Below are positions 21,652 through 33,279 of a stretch of DNA of 64,000 bases, in pieces. The translations under genes were made by a program, and so were the position numbers. Positions within the stretch are counted from its first letter, which is position 1. Each line of letters opens with the position of its first letter. Below the pieces are notes generated by a model. That model ran no database searches. It was given only the letters and a program-made list of their open reading frames with translations, and was not told where the DNA came from. The DNA comes from Cycas panzhihuaensis (lineage: Eukaryota > Cycadophyta), in the NCBI GenBank assembly GCA_023213395.1, contig CM041465.1, forward strand, positions 81,351,741 to 81,415,740, read 5' to 3'.

Positions 21652-23733
21652 ATATTTGATCGCCTTTTTTTCATGTGTTTCAGTTGGATCAGTGTAGAGG
21701 ATCGAATCATCTCCCATTTCCACCCTTAGATCAATCAATTTGATTGATCTTTCAATCTGTTTACTCCTCTGGTTTTGTTTTGTAGGTCACAACATTTACA
21801 CTATTATTTGTTTTTAATCTAATTCTTAATACTTTGATTATATTGTTAACAAAGTTTTTAAAGAAATTTCATTATGTTTTATAACCTTTGAGATCCTTTT
21901 CTTAAGGCATAAGCCCCTTAAGGCCTAAGCCCCTAGTCCCATCATATCTATGTGACCTCAAACATTGATTTAAAGGGGCCATCTTAACCTTTATAAAAAT
22001 TTCCTTTTATTTTTTTCATTTATTTTTCTTATAAAGGTTACCTGATATTTTTTTTTATGTAACTTCTCACTAGAGTATTGGTTTTCTATGAAACCTATTC
22101 TGTTATGACCATATTTTCGAGAGCTATACTATAGACTAGTTACTTTCTAGATTTGGATCTAATTTGACTAATTTTTAATGATTTAAAGTCACCTCGGTTT
22201 TAGCTTCTAATTTATTAAACATAAAGAGACCACATCTCTATTTTCTCTATATATTTTTAATTTGGAATCCATTAGTTTTTCTAGAAAGCTAACTCAGATT
22301 TCTATGTACTGATATAATCTCTTAATTATTTTGTAGTTCTTTTGTAGGTGTTATAAGCTCTTGAAATTTAGATATTATATCAAGCCTAACCACTCATTAA
22401 TCAACAACTTTTGAAGTTTTTCTTCAATATCCTTTTGAAATAAATTAGATTTAAAGGTCTGTTATCTATAAGTGAACTTTTTTTATACTTCTTATAAGGT
22501 TATATTATGGTTTTTATAACATTTTATCTTGTAGCACTATTTCAGGCCCATAAAGTGGTCCTTGTGCTTACTGATTAAAATCTTGAGATACAAAAGTTAG
22601 ATTTCTAAATATTCAGATCTCTTGGAAAGTTAATTTAATATTATTTAGTTCAAGATAGATTTTATTTAATTATGAGTTCATTTAGTAGGTTTTGAATTAA
22701 CTTATTTTCAGCTCCTTATTCAGTCCTTATTGATATCACTTTGTAACTTTTCATACATTGTATGATCTCAAAGTGTTACAATTGATTTATTGTTTGCTAA
22801 TAGATCATTTTTGAAGTTTTATTATCTCTTGTTTACATTTTCAAGTTTCTTTCTGCAGTAGAAAGCTAGTTCTTCAAGACTTCAAGCTAAGAGCAGTCAT
22901 TAAATCAAAATAGGTACTTCTTTACATTTTGATTGTTTATTTTCTATAAGAAACTAATCTTCTTTCAAGAATTTCTGTCATCAAGAGTAAAATTTCATTT
23001 CAACTTGTTTTTTTTACTATTTTTAAAGGAATAACTACTCCTTTTTTCATTGAAAAAGGTAATTTTATTTGCCTAAGCAACTCTTTATTTTTTAAAAATT
23101 CAAGCTTAAATAAAAGAATCTTATTGATCTTCTATATTTTTTCATTACTAAGGTAATTTTATTTCAAATTTGAATGCTTAAAGGCCTTCTTTGATTTGCA
23201 AGAAAGATTTTACCTAGTTTTCTTATAAACCTACAAAGGAGCTTCTTATTATTTGTTCATCTTATTTCAAAGAATATTTGTAATCATCTTCATACATCCT
23301 AAGTTCATTGGTTCATTAGTCAAGAAGCTTTCTTATTCATTCTAAAGTCTATTTTTTTAGAAGTGCATAGCAAAGGCATAATTACAAATCTTTTCTTAAC
23401 TATTTTATGCTTCAAAGGTTCACTGAGCATTCTTGATTTGAGGGCATTCAAATTTGGGAAGCTTCATTGATTTATTGCTTCACTTATAAAAGCTATATAT
23501 AGTTGCTTGTGTACTTTATTTTCAAAAGATCATTTTAATTTAAAAGGTATTGACTTGTATATTGGCATTCATTTTGAAGGAATATCATGATCATTTACTT
23601 TATTTTTCATAGTGAATTGATATAGAAGTATTACTTATTTCAAGTTATTTATTCATGTAAGAATTAGTCTTCTTATTTATTCATTGAAAATCAAACTTTT
23701 CTTATTATGTACTAAAGTCCTTTTACAATAGCA
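20906..23733 (+). other. C leader with blocks shared with E
   Basis: Non-coding. From about 21900 to 22600 it contains, in the same order as E1 1811-2720, a TAAGCCCCTAGTCCC block, a TTCTCACTAGAG...TTCTATGAAACC block, an ATTTAAAGTCA block and a CAGGCCCATAAAG block. A 109-codon minus-strand ORF (21143-21472) lies in it, Lys-rich and without family resemblance; I regard it as chance. A microsatellite sits at 21583-21650. Confidence 0.55.
21583..21650. repeat. Compound microsatellite (TA)n-(GTAT)n
   Basis: About 16 TA dinucleotides followed by about nine GTAT units. Confidence 0.95.
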
Positions 23734-24345
23734 ATGAATCTAAATAAGATAAGATTTCCTATATTTGATGGTAATGATTTTCAACGATGGAGTAAAATAA
23801 TGAAAACATACTTTCTTACAAATGACCTTTAGAAATATGTAAAAGATATATATGAACCAAATATTAAAGAAGATATAAAAAAGGACAATAAGACCTTAGC
23901 CATATTATTTTGTACCATAGATGATAATATATTTTTTAGTATTCATGAAATGACCACATACAAATCCATATGGGATACCTTAGAATCTATTTATGGTGAA
24001 GAAACCCTCAATATAAATGAGTTTAACCATGATGATGTTGTATATGTAAGATAGATATTAGAGCAAATTTTTTTTGTTGACAAGACTAATGAAGAAGACT
24101 TAGATCAAATGAATAATCACATTATTACATATGAAGATGATCATTCATTTGAGGGCAAGAAACCCTTTGACATGATCACTACTCATAAAACAAAGATTCC
24201 AGAAGGTAAATTCAAAGATACATCCACTTATCCCCATTTGAAGCAAGTCACACTTACTTGGCGATCATTTGAATCACATAATACTAAAGAGACACGTATT
24301 ACTGGAAGGATGACAAGGTGAATTAATAACCACTTTACAAATGAA
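23734..24345 (+). pseudogene. C gag-like protein, left copy (cut by D)
   Basis: Starts at ATG 23734 (MNLNKIRFPIFDG). The order matches E gag: FQRWSKIMKTYFLTNDL, KKDNKTLAILFCTIDDNIF, TTYKSIWDTLESIYGEETL, then an acidic run (TNEEDLDQMNN, YEDDHSFEG) and a basic SHNTKETRITGRMTR stretch. There is no zinc knuckle, and D begins right after NHFTNE. The homologous tail is found in the right copy at 28601-29145. Confidence 0.75.
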
Positions 24346-24575
24346 TGTTAGAATATTAATGCACATTTATCTTGTCCCACATATAAGTGGGTCCCACTCT
24401 CACCATCATGACTTGTATTATAAACACGCAATATTGTGTATCATATTATATTATGTTATAATAATATTTTGTTAGTACAGTAGAGGTACCTTAAGGGTAC
24501 CATTCGATCCTATGGAGGTGCATTTATTCTATTATATTCTATTCTCTAATATCTTATTGCAGGTTGATTTCAACA
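24346..24575 (+). repeat. D 5' LTR
   Basis: TGTTAGAATATT start, ...TTTCAACA end. A TATAAACA-type box is at about 24419-24426. Matches 28371-28600. Confidence 0.9.
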
Positions 24576-27194
24576 TAGTATTAGAGCATCTAGGTTAAGC
24601 AAGCGCCCAGATTTCATATAGCTTATCACTGTGGAAAAAGGTCATGGTTGTGAATACTTAGAAGTGCAATACATATCATTCACATCTAAATCTCTTGCCC
24701 TAAGTCATCGCCATAAGATTTAAAGTAGTTGTGCAAAGAAGAATACTCGTAATTGCAAATCTTCCCTATCTGTCTATTTAGAGCTGTTGAGATTCCTCAT
24801 TGTCTCGTGGGAGATAAAACTTACCTGGTCCAGTTGAAGAGATCTTATTGTGAATTTGCATGACCTAAGAAGTCTGGAGAAAAGTCATCATATATGTTTG
24901 CATATACCTTTGAATGCATGTCCATCATAGCATTAATACGTAGAGTCATATTACATCACAATAAAGGTAATCTTCATTATATTTTAGTCACTAGAAGTTC
25001 ACTGTTTTTATTTAATTCATTGCCCATGCTATTTCAATTACTATATTCATCGGTTGATTTAATTTACATATGCATGAGTCACCTATTTGCATTGTATTGT
25101 CTACTTCCCATATGATGTGATATATACTACCCATCATGATATATTTAACCACATGTTTTTTATACCTCTATGTGATTTATATATATGTTCAATGTTGATT
25201 TTTTATCACTACATGATGTCACTATTGATATTATTTCTAGCATTATTGTTTTAATAAACTCACTATTGTATATGTTCAGCCACCATTCATTTCGTCCGCC
25301 GCCTGCATGATAATATTGAGTCACCTGTGATTATATTTCAACATCATCATAGTGATTTGCATCAAGTATACCATCATAGTATGAATATATTTATCTAACT
25401 GCATATCATATATGTGTTGCCCAAATGTATTATTGATCTATTTTGATTGATATTATAGTCATGGCCTTGCGTAATATATTAATTGCATATTATCTTCGGC
25501 TATGTATGTGAATATAAATCTACACTTGATTTATGTATGATGCATTAATTTGTAGTTGCCACCTTTGCTTTTTTGTAGTTGCCATAATAATTTAACCTCT
25601 GCGTTGCCCATGTGTGATGATTATGGAGTGCTCTTTTCTATATATATTACAACCATCATTTATAATAATTGAGTCACCTATTGAAATATAGTCACTGACT
25701 TTTTTTTAGTGTCTTTATGATTAAGTTGCCCATATACATTGATTATTTTTGTAGTCATTATTTTTATATATCTCCGCCTGTATGATTAACATATTTAGAA
25801 ATCCTAATGCTATACAATCATTTGGGTTATTTGATTAAATTTGTTTTCCATTTGTTCACTTTATATTTTAATTAAAGAAGCACCTTTTTCATTGAACATT
25901 AATTTGATTATTAAAAGGTTACCTTTATTCATAGAACCTTTGATTTCTCCTTTTGGAATGCCTTCTAACTTTATAATTTTGAGGTTTTTTAAGGATTTCT
26001 ATTGAATGCTTAAAATACCTTAATATCTACTAGTATTGGTTGATTGGACTGAGGGTTATTGCCATGAGTGAGAGAAATGTCATCATATTCTCTTCTTTAA
26101 GGGGTGATGTTAGCAACTCATTAGCAACATGAGACATTGTGTAAATGGCTAAGTGATGAGGCGTGATAATTTCTTGCATGAGATATGAGATGACTGTATG
26201 TTTGTGACCCATTGATAGTGACGTGATAATGATATGCCTCCTACCTTGCATTTGCATAAGAAGGTATGTTGAGCAAGGTAACTATTTAGTGATATAAGAC
26301 AGAGACATGACCTCTTGTATGCATTTACATTGGTGGAAAGATGAGTGATATAAGATGAAGTTTAAAGCTTTTCGTTGTTCCCTTATATGAAATTATATGA
26401 TTTGTATGTTCTCTAGCATGTAATCTACATAGAAGAATAATTTTGTAATGATGTTATATGAGGTGTTTACTGAGGCTATCATGTGTGGGTTGTACATGGG
26501 AAGTGAGACGAAATTAATTCATGTTGAGATTGATGTATTTAGTACTCTATTGGTGATTTAAGGTACATGATGGTGTACTTTCTTACATGTATTTTGTTGA
26601 GGCAATTATGCATGTATTTTTATAAATGAGTTGGGTGACATAACGTGATTTAGTACTCCTTAGAATGTGATTTACTTGAAGGAGATTTATGGGCATGATA
26701 AGGTAAATTTGAAGATAAAAAAATGATGATTTGAGGTAATGAGGTGCTTGTTTCATCTGAGGTTACATGACAAGGTTGGACATTTATTGGGCATGTTAAG
26801 GGCAAAATTAGGGTTATTTTGATGATGTTTTTTTAATTGACTGAATACAAAGAAGGATGAGTTTTTTTAAGTTACCTAAGTTGCAGGGAAACAAACTTTA
26901 TTGAGTGGTGTTGTGGCATGAGTTGTGTTTTAGGCAATTAAGTAAAGTGTGATGTGTCTTAGTGATTTAATTATGATGTAAGGTATGCATGATTTCTATG
27001 ACATGTAAGTGATATAAGCTTTGATTCTATGGTAAAGTAAGTGTTTCTTTATATGTGACTATTTGGAAATATGTGAGATGTATAAGGCAATGATGTGATG
27101 ATGAAGTTTGTAATATGAAAGACATGAGACATGAGAATGTTTGTTGAGATTGATAGGTGAATTTATTGAATAAAAAAGGATGTGATGTTAGAAA
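24576..27194 (+). other. D primer site and leader
   Basis: TAGTATTAGAGC at 24576-24587 is a two-transition form of the tRNA-Met primer site. The leader from about 25070 to 25760 repeats short motifs at irregular spacing, chiefly GAGTCACCT (three copies by eye) and GTTGCCCAT/GTTGCCA (several), suggesting an old degenerate array. From about 26030 to 27190 the strand is strongly G/T-biased. No credible ORF before gag. Confidence 0.6.
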
Positions 27195-28370
27195 ATGTCA
27201 TTTACAATCATGGAGAATAATGATGTGGTTATGTATGTTCCTAAAACAAATGAATACTACCTAAGGGATTCGTTTCTTCCAATACCTAAGTGTAATGGTG
27301 AAGACTACTTCTTTTGGGCAATTAAAATGAGATGTTTATTCATAGCTAGAGGTTTGTGGAAGATTATTACTGATGAATATGATATCCCTAAGGATGAAGA
27401 AGAAAAGGAAATGCTTGAGAAGAAAGACAAAAAAGCATTCATTATGATTCATGCTACATTCAACAAGGTTGGTCTTCCTTCTGAATAGCATTTTGTCATT
27501 CCTATAATTCTATATGTAAGTACTACTAAAGAAGCTTGGGATTTTCTAAGGGAAGTATTTGAAAAAACTCTTGAAGAGACATAACAAATGATTGAAAAGG
27601 AAATTAAGGTTAGTTATGGTTATGATATAGGTATAATGAATAAAGAAAATATCATCAACACTGATGAAATGACATGTCAAGATGAAGAATGTATGAGTAC
27701 TAATGAAATTTCTATTAAATGTAAAGAAATGATGGTTGAATGTATTGATGAGACTATAACTACTGATGAAGACATTGAAAGTGATGAGTTAATAAAGGTT
27801 TATATAGATGACACCATGATTTCAAGGGAAATTGAATATGAATCTGATGGTCCTATAAAGGATGAGTCTTATATTGATGATATTCCTACTTTAAGTATTG
27901 ATTCAAGTTTGAATGATGTTCCTTCTTTGAGTATTAATTCAAGTTCAAAAAGTATGTAAGTTGATCAAGAGTCTACTCCAAAGGTTAAATAAATCACTGT
28001 TGTACATGGTGATCAAGAACTTATAAGATAATTATGACAAGCAAGTTATGTTTGAAGAAGGTTACTTATAGGATCTCCATCAAAATCAGACTAGACCAGC
28101 CACAATAAAGAATCAAGATTTGCACTTACTAGAGATGCTACATCAACATCATCACTATATGATTGAAGATGGAAATCAAGCTAAGGACATCATCTTATAA
28201 AGGCATCAGTACATAATTAGAGATAAAAATCAAGATGAAGATATCATTCTACAACAAAGACATCACTACAAGATTGAAGATAAGGATCAAGTTGAAGACA
28301 TCATTCTCAAGACATTTCCAAGGACAAAGTATTACAAATACAAATGATCAAAATGTGCATTAAGGGAGAG
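27195..28370 (+). pseudogene. D gag-like protein with long acidic domain
   Basis: ORF 27195-27488 starts at ATG and has a copia gag N-terminus: SFLPIPKCNGEDYFFWAIKM then LFIARGLWKII, KDKKAFIMIHATF. One stop on (ILYVSTTKEAWDFLREVFE) the capsid motif completes. ORF 27588-27959 is then very rich in Asp, Glu, Ile and Ser (DETITTDEDIESDELIKVYI) with a SIDSS/SINSS repeat. There is no zinc knuckle. After stops the frame ends near 28340 with a basic KYYKYK, reminiscent of the KVFFKYKY tail of E and C. I see no enzyme motif. Confidence 0.7.
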
Positions 28371-28600
28371 TGTTGGAATATTAATGTACATTTGTCTTGT
28401 CCCACATGCAAGTGAGTCCCACTCTCACCATCATGACTTGTATTATAAATACATAATATTGTGTATCATATTGTATTATATTATAATGATGTTTTATTAA
28501 TACAATGGAGGTACCTTAAGGATACCATTTGATCCTGTCGAGGTGCATTTGTTCTATTCTATTCTATTTTCTAATATCTTATTACAAGTTAATTTCAATA
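28371..28600 (+). repeat. D 3' LTR
   Basis: 230 bp match to 24346-24575 with scattered transitions. Ends CAATA where the 5' copy has CAACA. Confidence 0.9.
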
Positions 28601-29145
28601 ATATTGTTTTGTACCATAGATGACAATATCTTTTCTAGTGTTTGTGAAGTAACCACATCCAAATCTATATGGGATACCTTAGAATCTATTTATGGTGAAG
28701 AAACCCTCAATATGAATGAGTTTAACCATGACGATATTGTATATGTGAGACAGATATCAAAGTAAATCTTTTGTGTTGACAGGACTAATGAAGAAGACTT
28801 AAATCAAATGAATAATCACATTATTACATATGAAGATGATAATTCATTTGAGGAGGAGAAACCCTTTGACATGATTGCTACTCATGAAATAAAGATTCCA
28901 GAAGGTAAAGTCAAAGATACAGCCACTCATCCCCATTTGAAGCAAGTCACACTTACTTAGAGATCATTTGAATCACATAATACTAAAGAGATACACATTA
29001 CTAAAAGGATGACAAGGCGAATTAATAACCACTTTATGAATGATGATAAAGCCAAAGGACAAGTATTTAAAGTCTTTTTTAAGTACAAGTATCACAAGTT
29101 TAAGGAGAAGATAAAGATGTATGTGATAACCATTAAGGGGGATAA
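28601..29145 (+). pseudogene. C gag-like protein, right copy with conserved basic tail
   Basis: 28601-29044 duplicates 23902-24345 at about 91 percent identity (hand estimate). It then continues into the part missing from the left copy: NDDKAKGQVFKVFFKYKYHK followed by FKEKIKMYVITIKGD. This tail matches E2 (KVFFKYDFHKFKEKIQVFVM) and E1. The frame reads into the polypurine tract CATTAAGGGGGATAA at 29131-29145. Confidence 0.75.
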
Positions 29146-29470
29146 TGTTAGGTTAATGCTCATCACATAACCCCACAGTAGAATATGTAGCGCACAAGCT
29201 TCAAAGGTTTGTTAGGTAAGTTTATATTTAATGATGTGTATTATTTTATATTATTTTGAATTAGAGGTTGAGGAGATTTCCCTCCTCCCTCAAAAGTATA
29301 TATGTCATGGGGTTCTATACCCTAGTGTTCATAAACACCATCTTATTAAGGAATTTTGATGTACTTTCAGTGATCATAGGTTAATACAAATGTTGTTTCA
29401 CATATTTTACAATATGGATTAAGTTATCCTGGTTTCTTGCTCTGCTCTGCTCTCTAACATTAACCTTTAA
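29146..29470 (+). repeat. C 3' LTR
   Basis: Begins TGTTAGGTTAATG after the polypurine tract, matches 20568-20890, and is followed by the target duplication TAGTT. Confidence 0.88.
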
Positions 29471-29475
29471 TAGTT

Positions 29476-29776
29476 TAGTTGAGAAGATTGCTCCAAGATT
29501 TATAGGAAGAACATAATGGTTTGATACACATACTTTGTGATAATTAAAGTTCTATATAGATGACTTAGAATCTAATCTTCCCTTGCAAAATGAAATATAT
29601 TGAAACTTAGTATCACTTCATTATAGAATTGGTTGAAGACGACGATATTAAATTGATCTATTATAATATAGAAGACTAGGTGGCATATATATTCAGTAAG
29701 ACACTTGGAAAAATAAAGTTCAACAAATTTATAGATAAGCCAGGAGTCTCTCTACATAAATATTATAAGGGATAAA
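29476..29776 (+). pseudogene. A RNase H C-terminal part
   Basis: Continues the domain broken at 20567: LRRLLQDL, EEHNG, then KYIET, YHFIIELVEDDDIKLIYYN, VAYIFSKTLGKIKFNKF. This is the copia ending KHIE-RYHFIRE...ED--ADIFTK-L---KF---R. It ends a few bases before A's polypurine tract and 3' LTR. Confidence 0.88.
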
Positions 29777-30042
29777 TGTTAGATAATGCCTATTAGGGAT
29801 TATATCAACATATGTTGGCTATGACAACATAGGATTTGTTGTAGTCAATATAGCTAACCTCATCCATATTTCAAGTGGATATTATAATGGTGTTTCTAAA
29901 TACTAGTCGATGGTAGATGTTGGGTTCTTGCTCAACTCTCGTCTATAAATTTAAGGGATTCGAGGACCTAGTGTTCATCAACACCACCATTATGTTAAAT
30001 ATTTATTTAGCCCTTTATTATAGTTATTGCTCCTTCACACTC
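29777..30042 (+). repeat. A 3' LTR, main part
   Basis: Starts TGTTAGATAATG and matches 14381-14640. It is cut by G at the CACTC target; the last 14 bp are at 47675-47688. Confidence 0.88.
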
Positions 30043-33006
30043 TGTTTCCCAGTTCTTGGGAATGGGTTCTTGGCAGGCTGACTTAGGCAAGGACAGGTAT
30101 GCTTCTTCCTTTTTGCCTTTACTCTTTCTTTAGAGAGGTAGATAGAAGCATCACCTCATTGCATGACTGACTGTCACATTTGAGTGATTGCCTTGCACTT
30201 ATTGCTTAATCATGTTGCTTGTCATCTTTTTATCCCATGATGACCCATGGGACCTGCCATTCTATGAGGCATGCATCCCCATGGCACTATGCAACCCTCT
30301 GCATCACCTCCACATCGCCTCAAGATTCAACCAACTTGTGTGATCCGTTCACACCTTTGTCATGAGTATTTTATACCTATCTCTAGCATTTTTAGGAAGC
30401 CCTACCTCTCGACACCCTGTCTGATTTAGCCCATTTGCTCACTTGGACTATTCTCAACCACTTGGACAGGAGGGCCAACCCCTCCCAAGCCTAGGGTGCC
30501 CCCTTCTAGGGCCCCCAAAATCCTTATTTCTCTTTTTATGATGTTCTAGCCCTGCATCATTGTAAACTTAGCAGTACCATAAAGTTTGTCGTGGTACTGC
30601 GAAGTTTACTGCGGTGCGACTATTTATCATTGTTCTTTTAATCTGCCGTGTTAATTCTCACATTTTTCGTGGAATTGCCATGTGGATTAGTCACCACCAA
30701 AGCTCTAGCCTAACCCTAATAACTTGATTAGGGCTAGGGCTAGGTGTAAAGTCTAAAAACCCTTATTTTTTCTCCTCTTCCATGACCTCTTCATATTCTC
30801 TTCTCCTCTTCTCATAGGAATGCCCTACAGGAATGCCTGCACATCTGAGTTTTCTACTACATCAACCTGAGATTCACCTGTTGTAGCACTGGTTCGTGGT
30901 AGTGAACTCCTCAACTAATGTCTTTGAGCAAGATCCATGCCCAGGCTTGGCCTCCACACTTATCTTTCAGCTTTCAATAGAAGTATTCCTCTTACAACTT
31001 ACAGACCCCCTGGAAGCTCTCCAAACCTGTTACTTCTCACTGTCTATAGGAGTAGACCTACTCCCATGTAGCCCAACAGGTATTACCTATCTTGGTTCCA
31101 CCCTTTGCCTTAGTTTTACCTTACAAAGGTGAGTTCTTTAAGCATATATGTATTTTCCTTGTGTTTCTAATGTAGGGAAGCATTGTTTCCATTTATTGTT
31201 TCTTATAACCTTACCATCTCTCATTCCTCCCCTGTTTTTTCCCAAGGAGGCTGTGGGAGAGGGTTCATAAGGAGGGTATGAAAGGATGTAAGGTGGGATT
31301 CATTCCCACTAGGCCTACTCCTCAAGGGCAAACCCCTTCTCCTCCTTCCTCTCCCTCACTTATGTCTTCCTTGAGCTACCCAGGAGTCTTTGGGATTGGG
31401 TTTGCGCTGGGTATCACCATGTGCAGACCTTGTTATATTAATCTCAGGCATGCACACTCCATTTTGGACACCTCTCTCAGCCCCAAACAATACCTAATAC
31501 TCATTCTTAGGTTCGCTATATCCTACATTGCAACTTGCTGCCTATAGCACATTTGCAACATAGGTAACATCCACATAACTTTATAGTATTTATTCTCTTT
31601 CTCATATACCACCTGTAGACTATCTTATCTCACTGTACCCTGCACTTTAGGATAGTGTGGAGGTGCATTTACCAGAGGGCTAGCCATTATGAGGCTAACC
31701 TCTTGTTTCTTGGCATGTGTTGGTGCTTTCTTTGAGGACTTGCAGAGTCATTTTGGTGGTGGATTAACTAACTTTAAACACTATATTTTTAGCACTTATT
31801 TTTATATTGTTGCATATATCACTTTTGTTTGTTGGCAGCCCCATTCAATGAGCTAAAGGGCTTTGTGATTATAGGTTTTATGACAATAATTCTGAAGGGA
31901 AAGAATGCTCCAATCTGGGTAAGCCCTTACTCTTTCTTTCCTTTGTTTCCCACTTTCTTGTATATTTTTTTTAGCCTCCTTTTGTCTTCTCTGTTTTGCT
32001 CTTCTATTTATGTGGGGAAGGTAAGGAAGCCCCACTATACCTCCACTCCAACTATGGCTACGCATTGACCAAAGACGAGAGGACATACGTGGCACACAAG
32101 CGAAGCTCTTCCATCGACTGTGTTACTTTCTGGGTATGCACCTTATCCATTCTCATAGTCCCTTCCCTTTGTGCTTTCATTAGGCATCTACTCTTATGTA
32201 ATAAGTCACATAAAGGAAGAGGGCAACAAACTAACTTACTTGCATTCATCTTGCATATGTATGTTATACGGTTGACTTTATAAGAAAAGGACATAATAGG
32301 AATTGCACTTCCCCCTTTTCCTTGCCTAAACCGGAAGCATCCTTTAGTTGAGCATCATTTTAATATGCATGTTTGAGTGTGCATGAAATGCTTATTTTCT
32401 TTCTTTGTCTTTTATTGATACAAAGGAAAAGAGAGAGAGGGAGTGTAGTTCCATGTCTCTTTCATAGACACATACAATATCACCTTTTATTATCTCTTTC
32501 TTACACTTCACATACCCAACCAACATACGCCACTTGCATCATCCTTGTTGGGGCTTGGTCCCCCTTTACTTGCATAGCGGCAAGGATCCCTTTTTGGTTA
32601 TTACCTCTTCTATTTAGATCCACCTTAGGCTAATCAACCTAAGGAGGCCTATTTGTACTCGTCTCGCATCCTTTTGCCTATTGCATTTTGTCCTACATTC
32701 CTTTGCCATAGGAATCCCTTCTCCGTAGGTCTCTCCTCTTCCTTCCAGCCATCCAAGGGCAGGGGGACCTCGCTTTTTGGGTTTATGCAAGATACCATAT
32801 GTGTGTCTTGTCCCTTCAAACCAAAAGAACCAAACTACCTTAAGGAAGTTGTACATCATTCGTGGGTCTCGAACCTACATTCTGATGCACGGACACCCTA
32901 TACGGGTGTTTCCTCCACTTATAGGATCACGTTCCTATTCTGGTATATACTGTTGACTACCCTGATCTTTCTTGAGTGTAGTTACCATCCCATAGATGTG
33001 ATTCCA
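30043..33006 (+). repeat. G 5' LTR (~2.96 kb)
   Basis: Starts TGTTTCCCAG, ends GATTCCA. Matches 44681-47669 at about 90 percent by eye, except that 31460-32210 is absent from the 3' copy. Short ORFs on both strands (for example around 31829-32294 and 32614-33033) are not conserved in frame between copies and are treated as chance. Confidence 0.9.
30585..30755 (+). promoter_or_regulatory. G LTR promoter region: hairpin, telo-box palindrome, TATA-like box
   Basis: GCAGTACCA and TGGTACTGC form a perfect 9 bp inverted repeat, followed by CpG-bearing TGCGGTGCGAC. About 30712-30740 is a palindrome built of CCTAACCCTAAT and ATTAGGGCTAGGG, resembling plant telo-box elements. Just after it lies TGTAAAG (TATAAAG in the 3' LTR at 45372-45378), a plausible TATA box, then AAAACCC. 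The arrangement suggests the U3/R boundary. Confidence 0.55.
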
Positions 33007-33026
33007 TTGGCAACCATAGTGGGGAC
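33007..33026 (+). promoter_or_regulatory. G probable primer-binding site
   Basis: TTGGCAACCATAGTGGGGAC directly follows the LTR, the expected place. I cannot assign the tRNA with confidence. Confidence 0.55.
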
Positions 33027-33279
33027 TCGCTAGTAAGGGATTAGTCTTATTCCCTTTCCTGTTGATGCTACTACCTCTTGGTAGTTCTCCTCCTTTGGTT
33101 TTGTTGGGAAGTCCCCAACACTTACACTATCTTCATTCCTCTTTCCGTTCTAATGCATTGGTAAGCCTTATACGTAACGCTTCTCACGTCGCCTACGAGG
33201 TCTTCCCCCATTGTTAGAAGATCCTGTATACCACTCCCTTCTGTGGTCAGATTCTAATTTGACCATAGAGGGATATCCT

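Larger units (their letters stand above)
24346..28600 (+). mobile_element. Element D: gag-only LTR retrotransposon nested in C
   Basis: Two LTRs of identical length, 230 bp (24346-24575, 28371-28600), a decayed Met primer site, a 2.6 kb leader, one gag-like ORF and a polypurine tract (28361-28370). Flanks are ATGAA on the left and ATATT on the right, so no target duplication, and the right flank restarts C 444 bp upstream of where the left flank ended. No pol. Confidence 0.87.
20568..29470 (+). mobile_element. Element C: gag-only LTR retrotransposon hosting D
   Basis: LTRs 20568-20890 and 29146-29470 (about 12 percent different by eye), Met primer site, 2.8 kb leader, gag-like ORF, polypurine tract. 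The perfect TAGTT duplication (20563-20567, 29471-29475) restores A's reading frame when C is removed (EVV then stop-LRRLL). It has no pol. Its gag is homologous to that of E1 and E2. A 444 bp part of gag is present on both sides of nested D, which a simple insertion cannot explain. Confidence 0.88.

Noticed and set aside
31829-33033. Cluster of ORFs on both strands up to 126 codons in the G 5' LTR
   Set aside because: The 3' LTR does not preserve the frames, and composition is that of GC-richer non-coding LTR.
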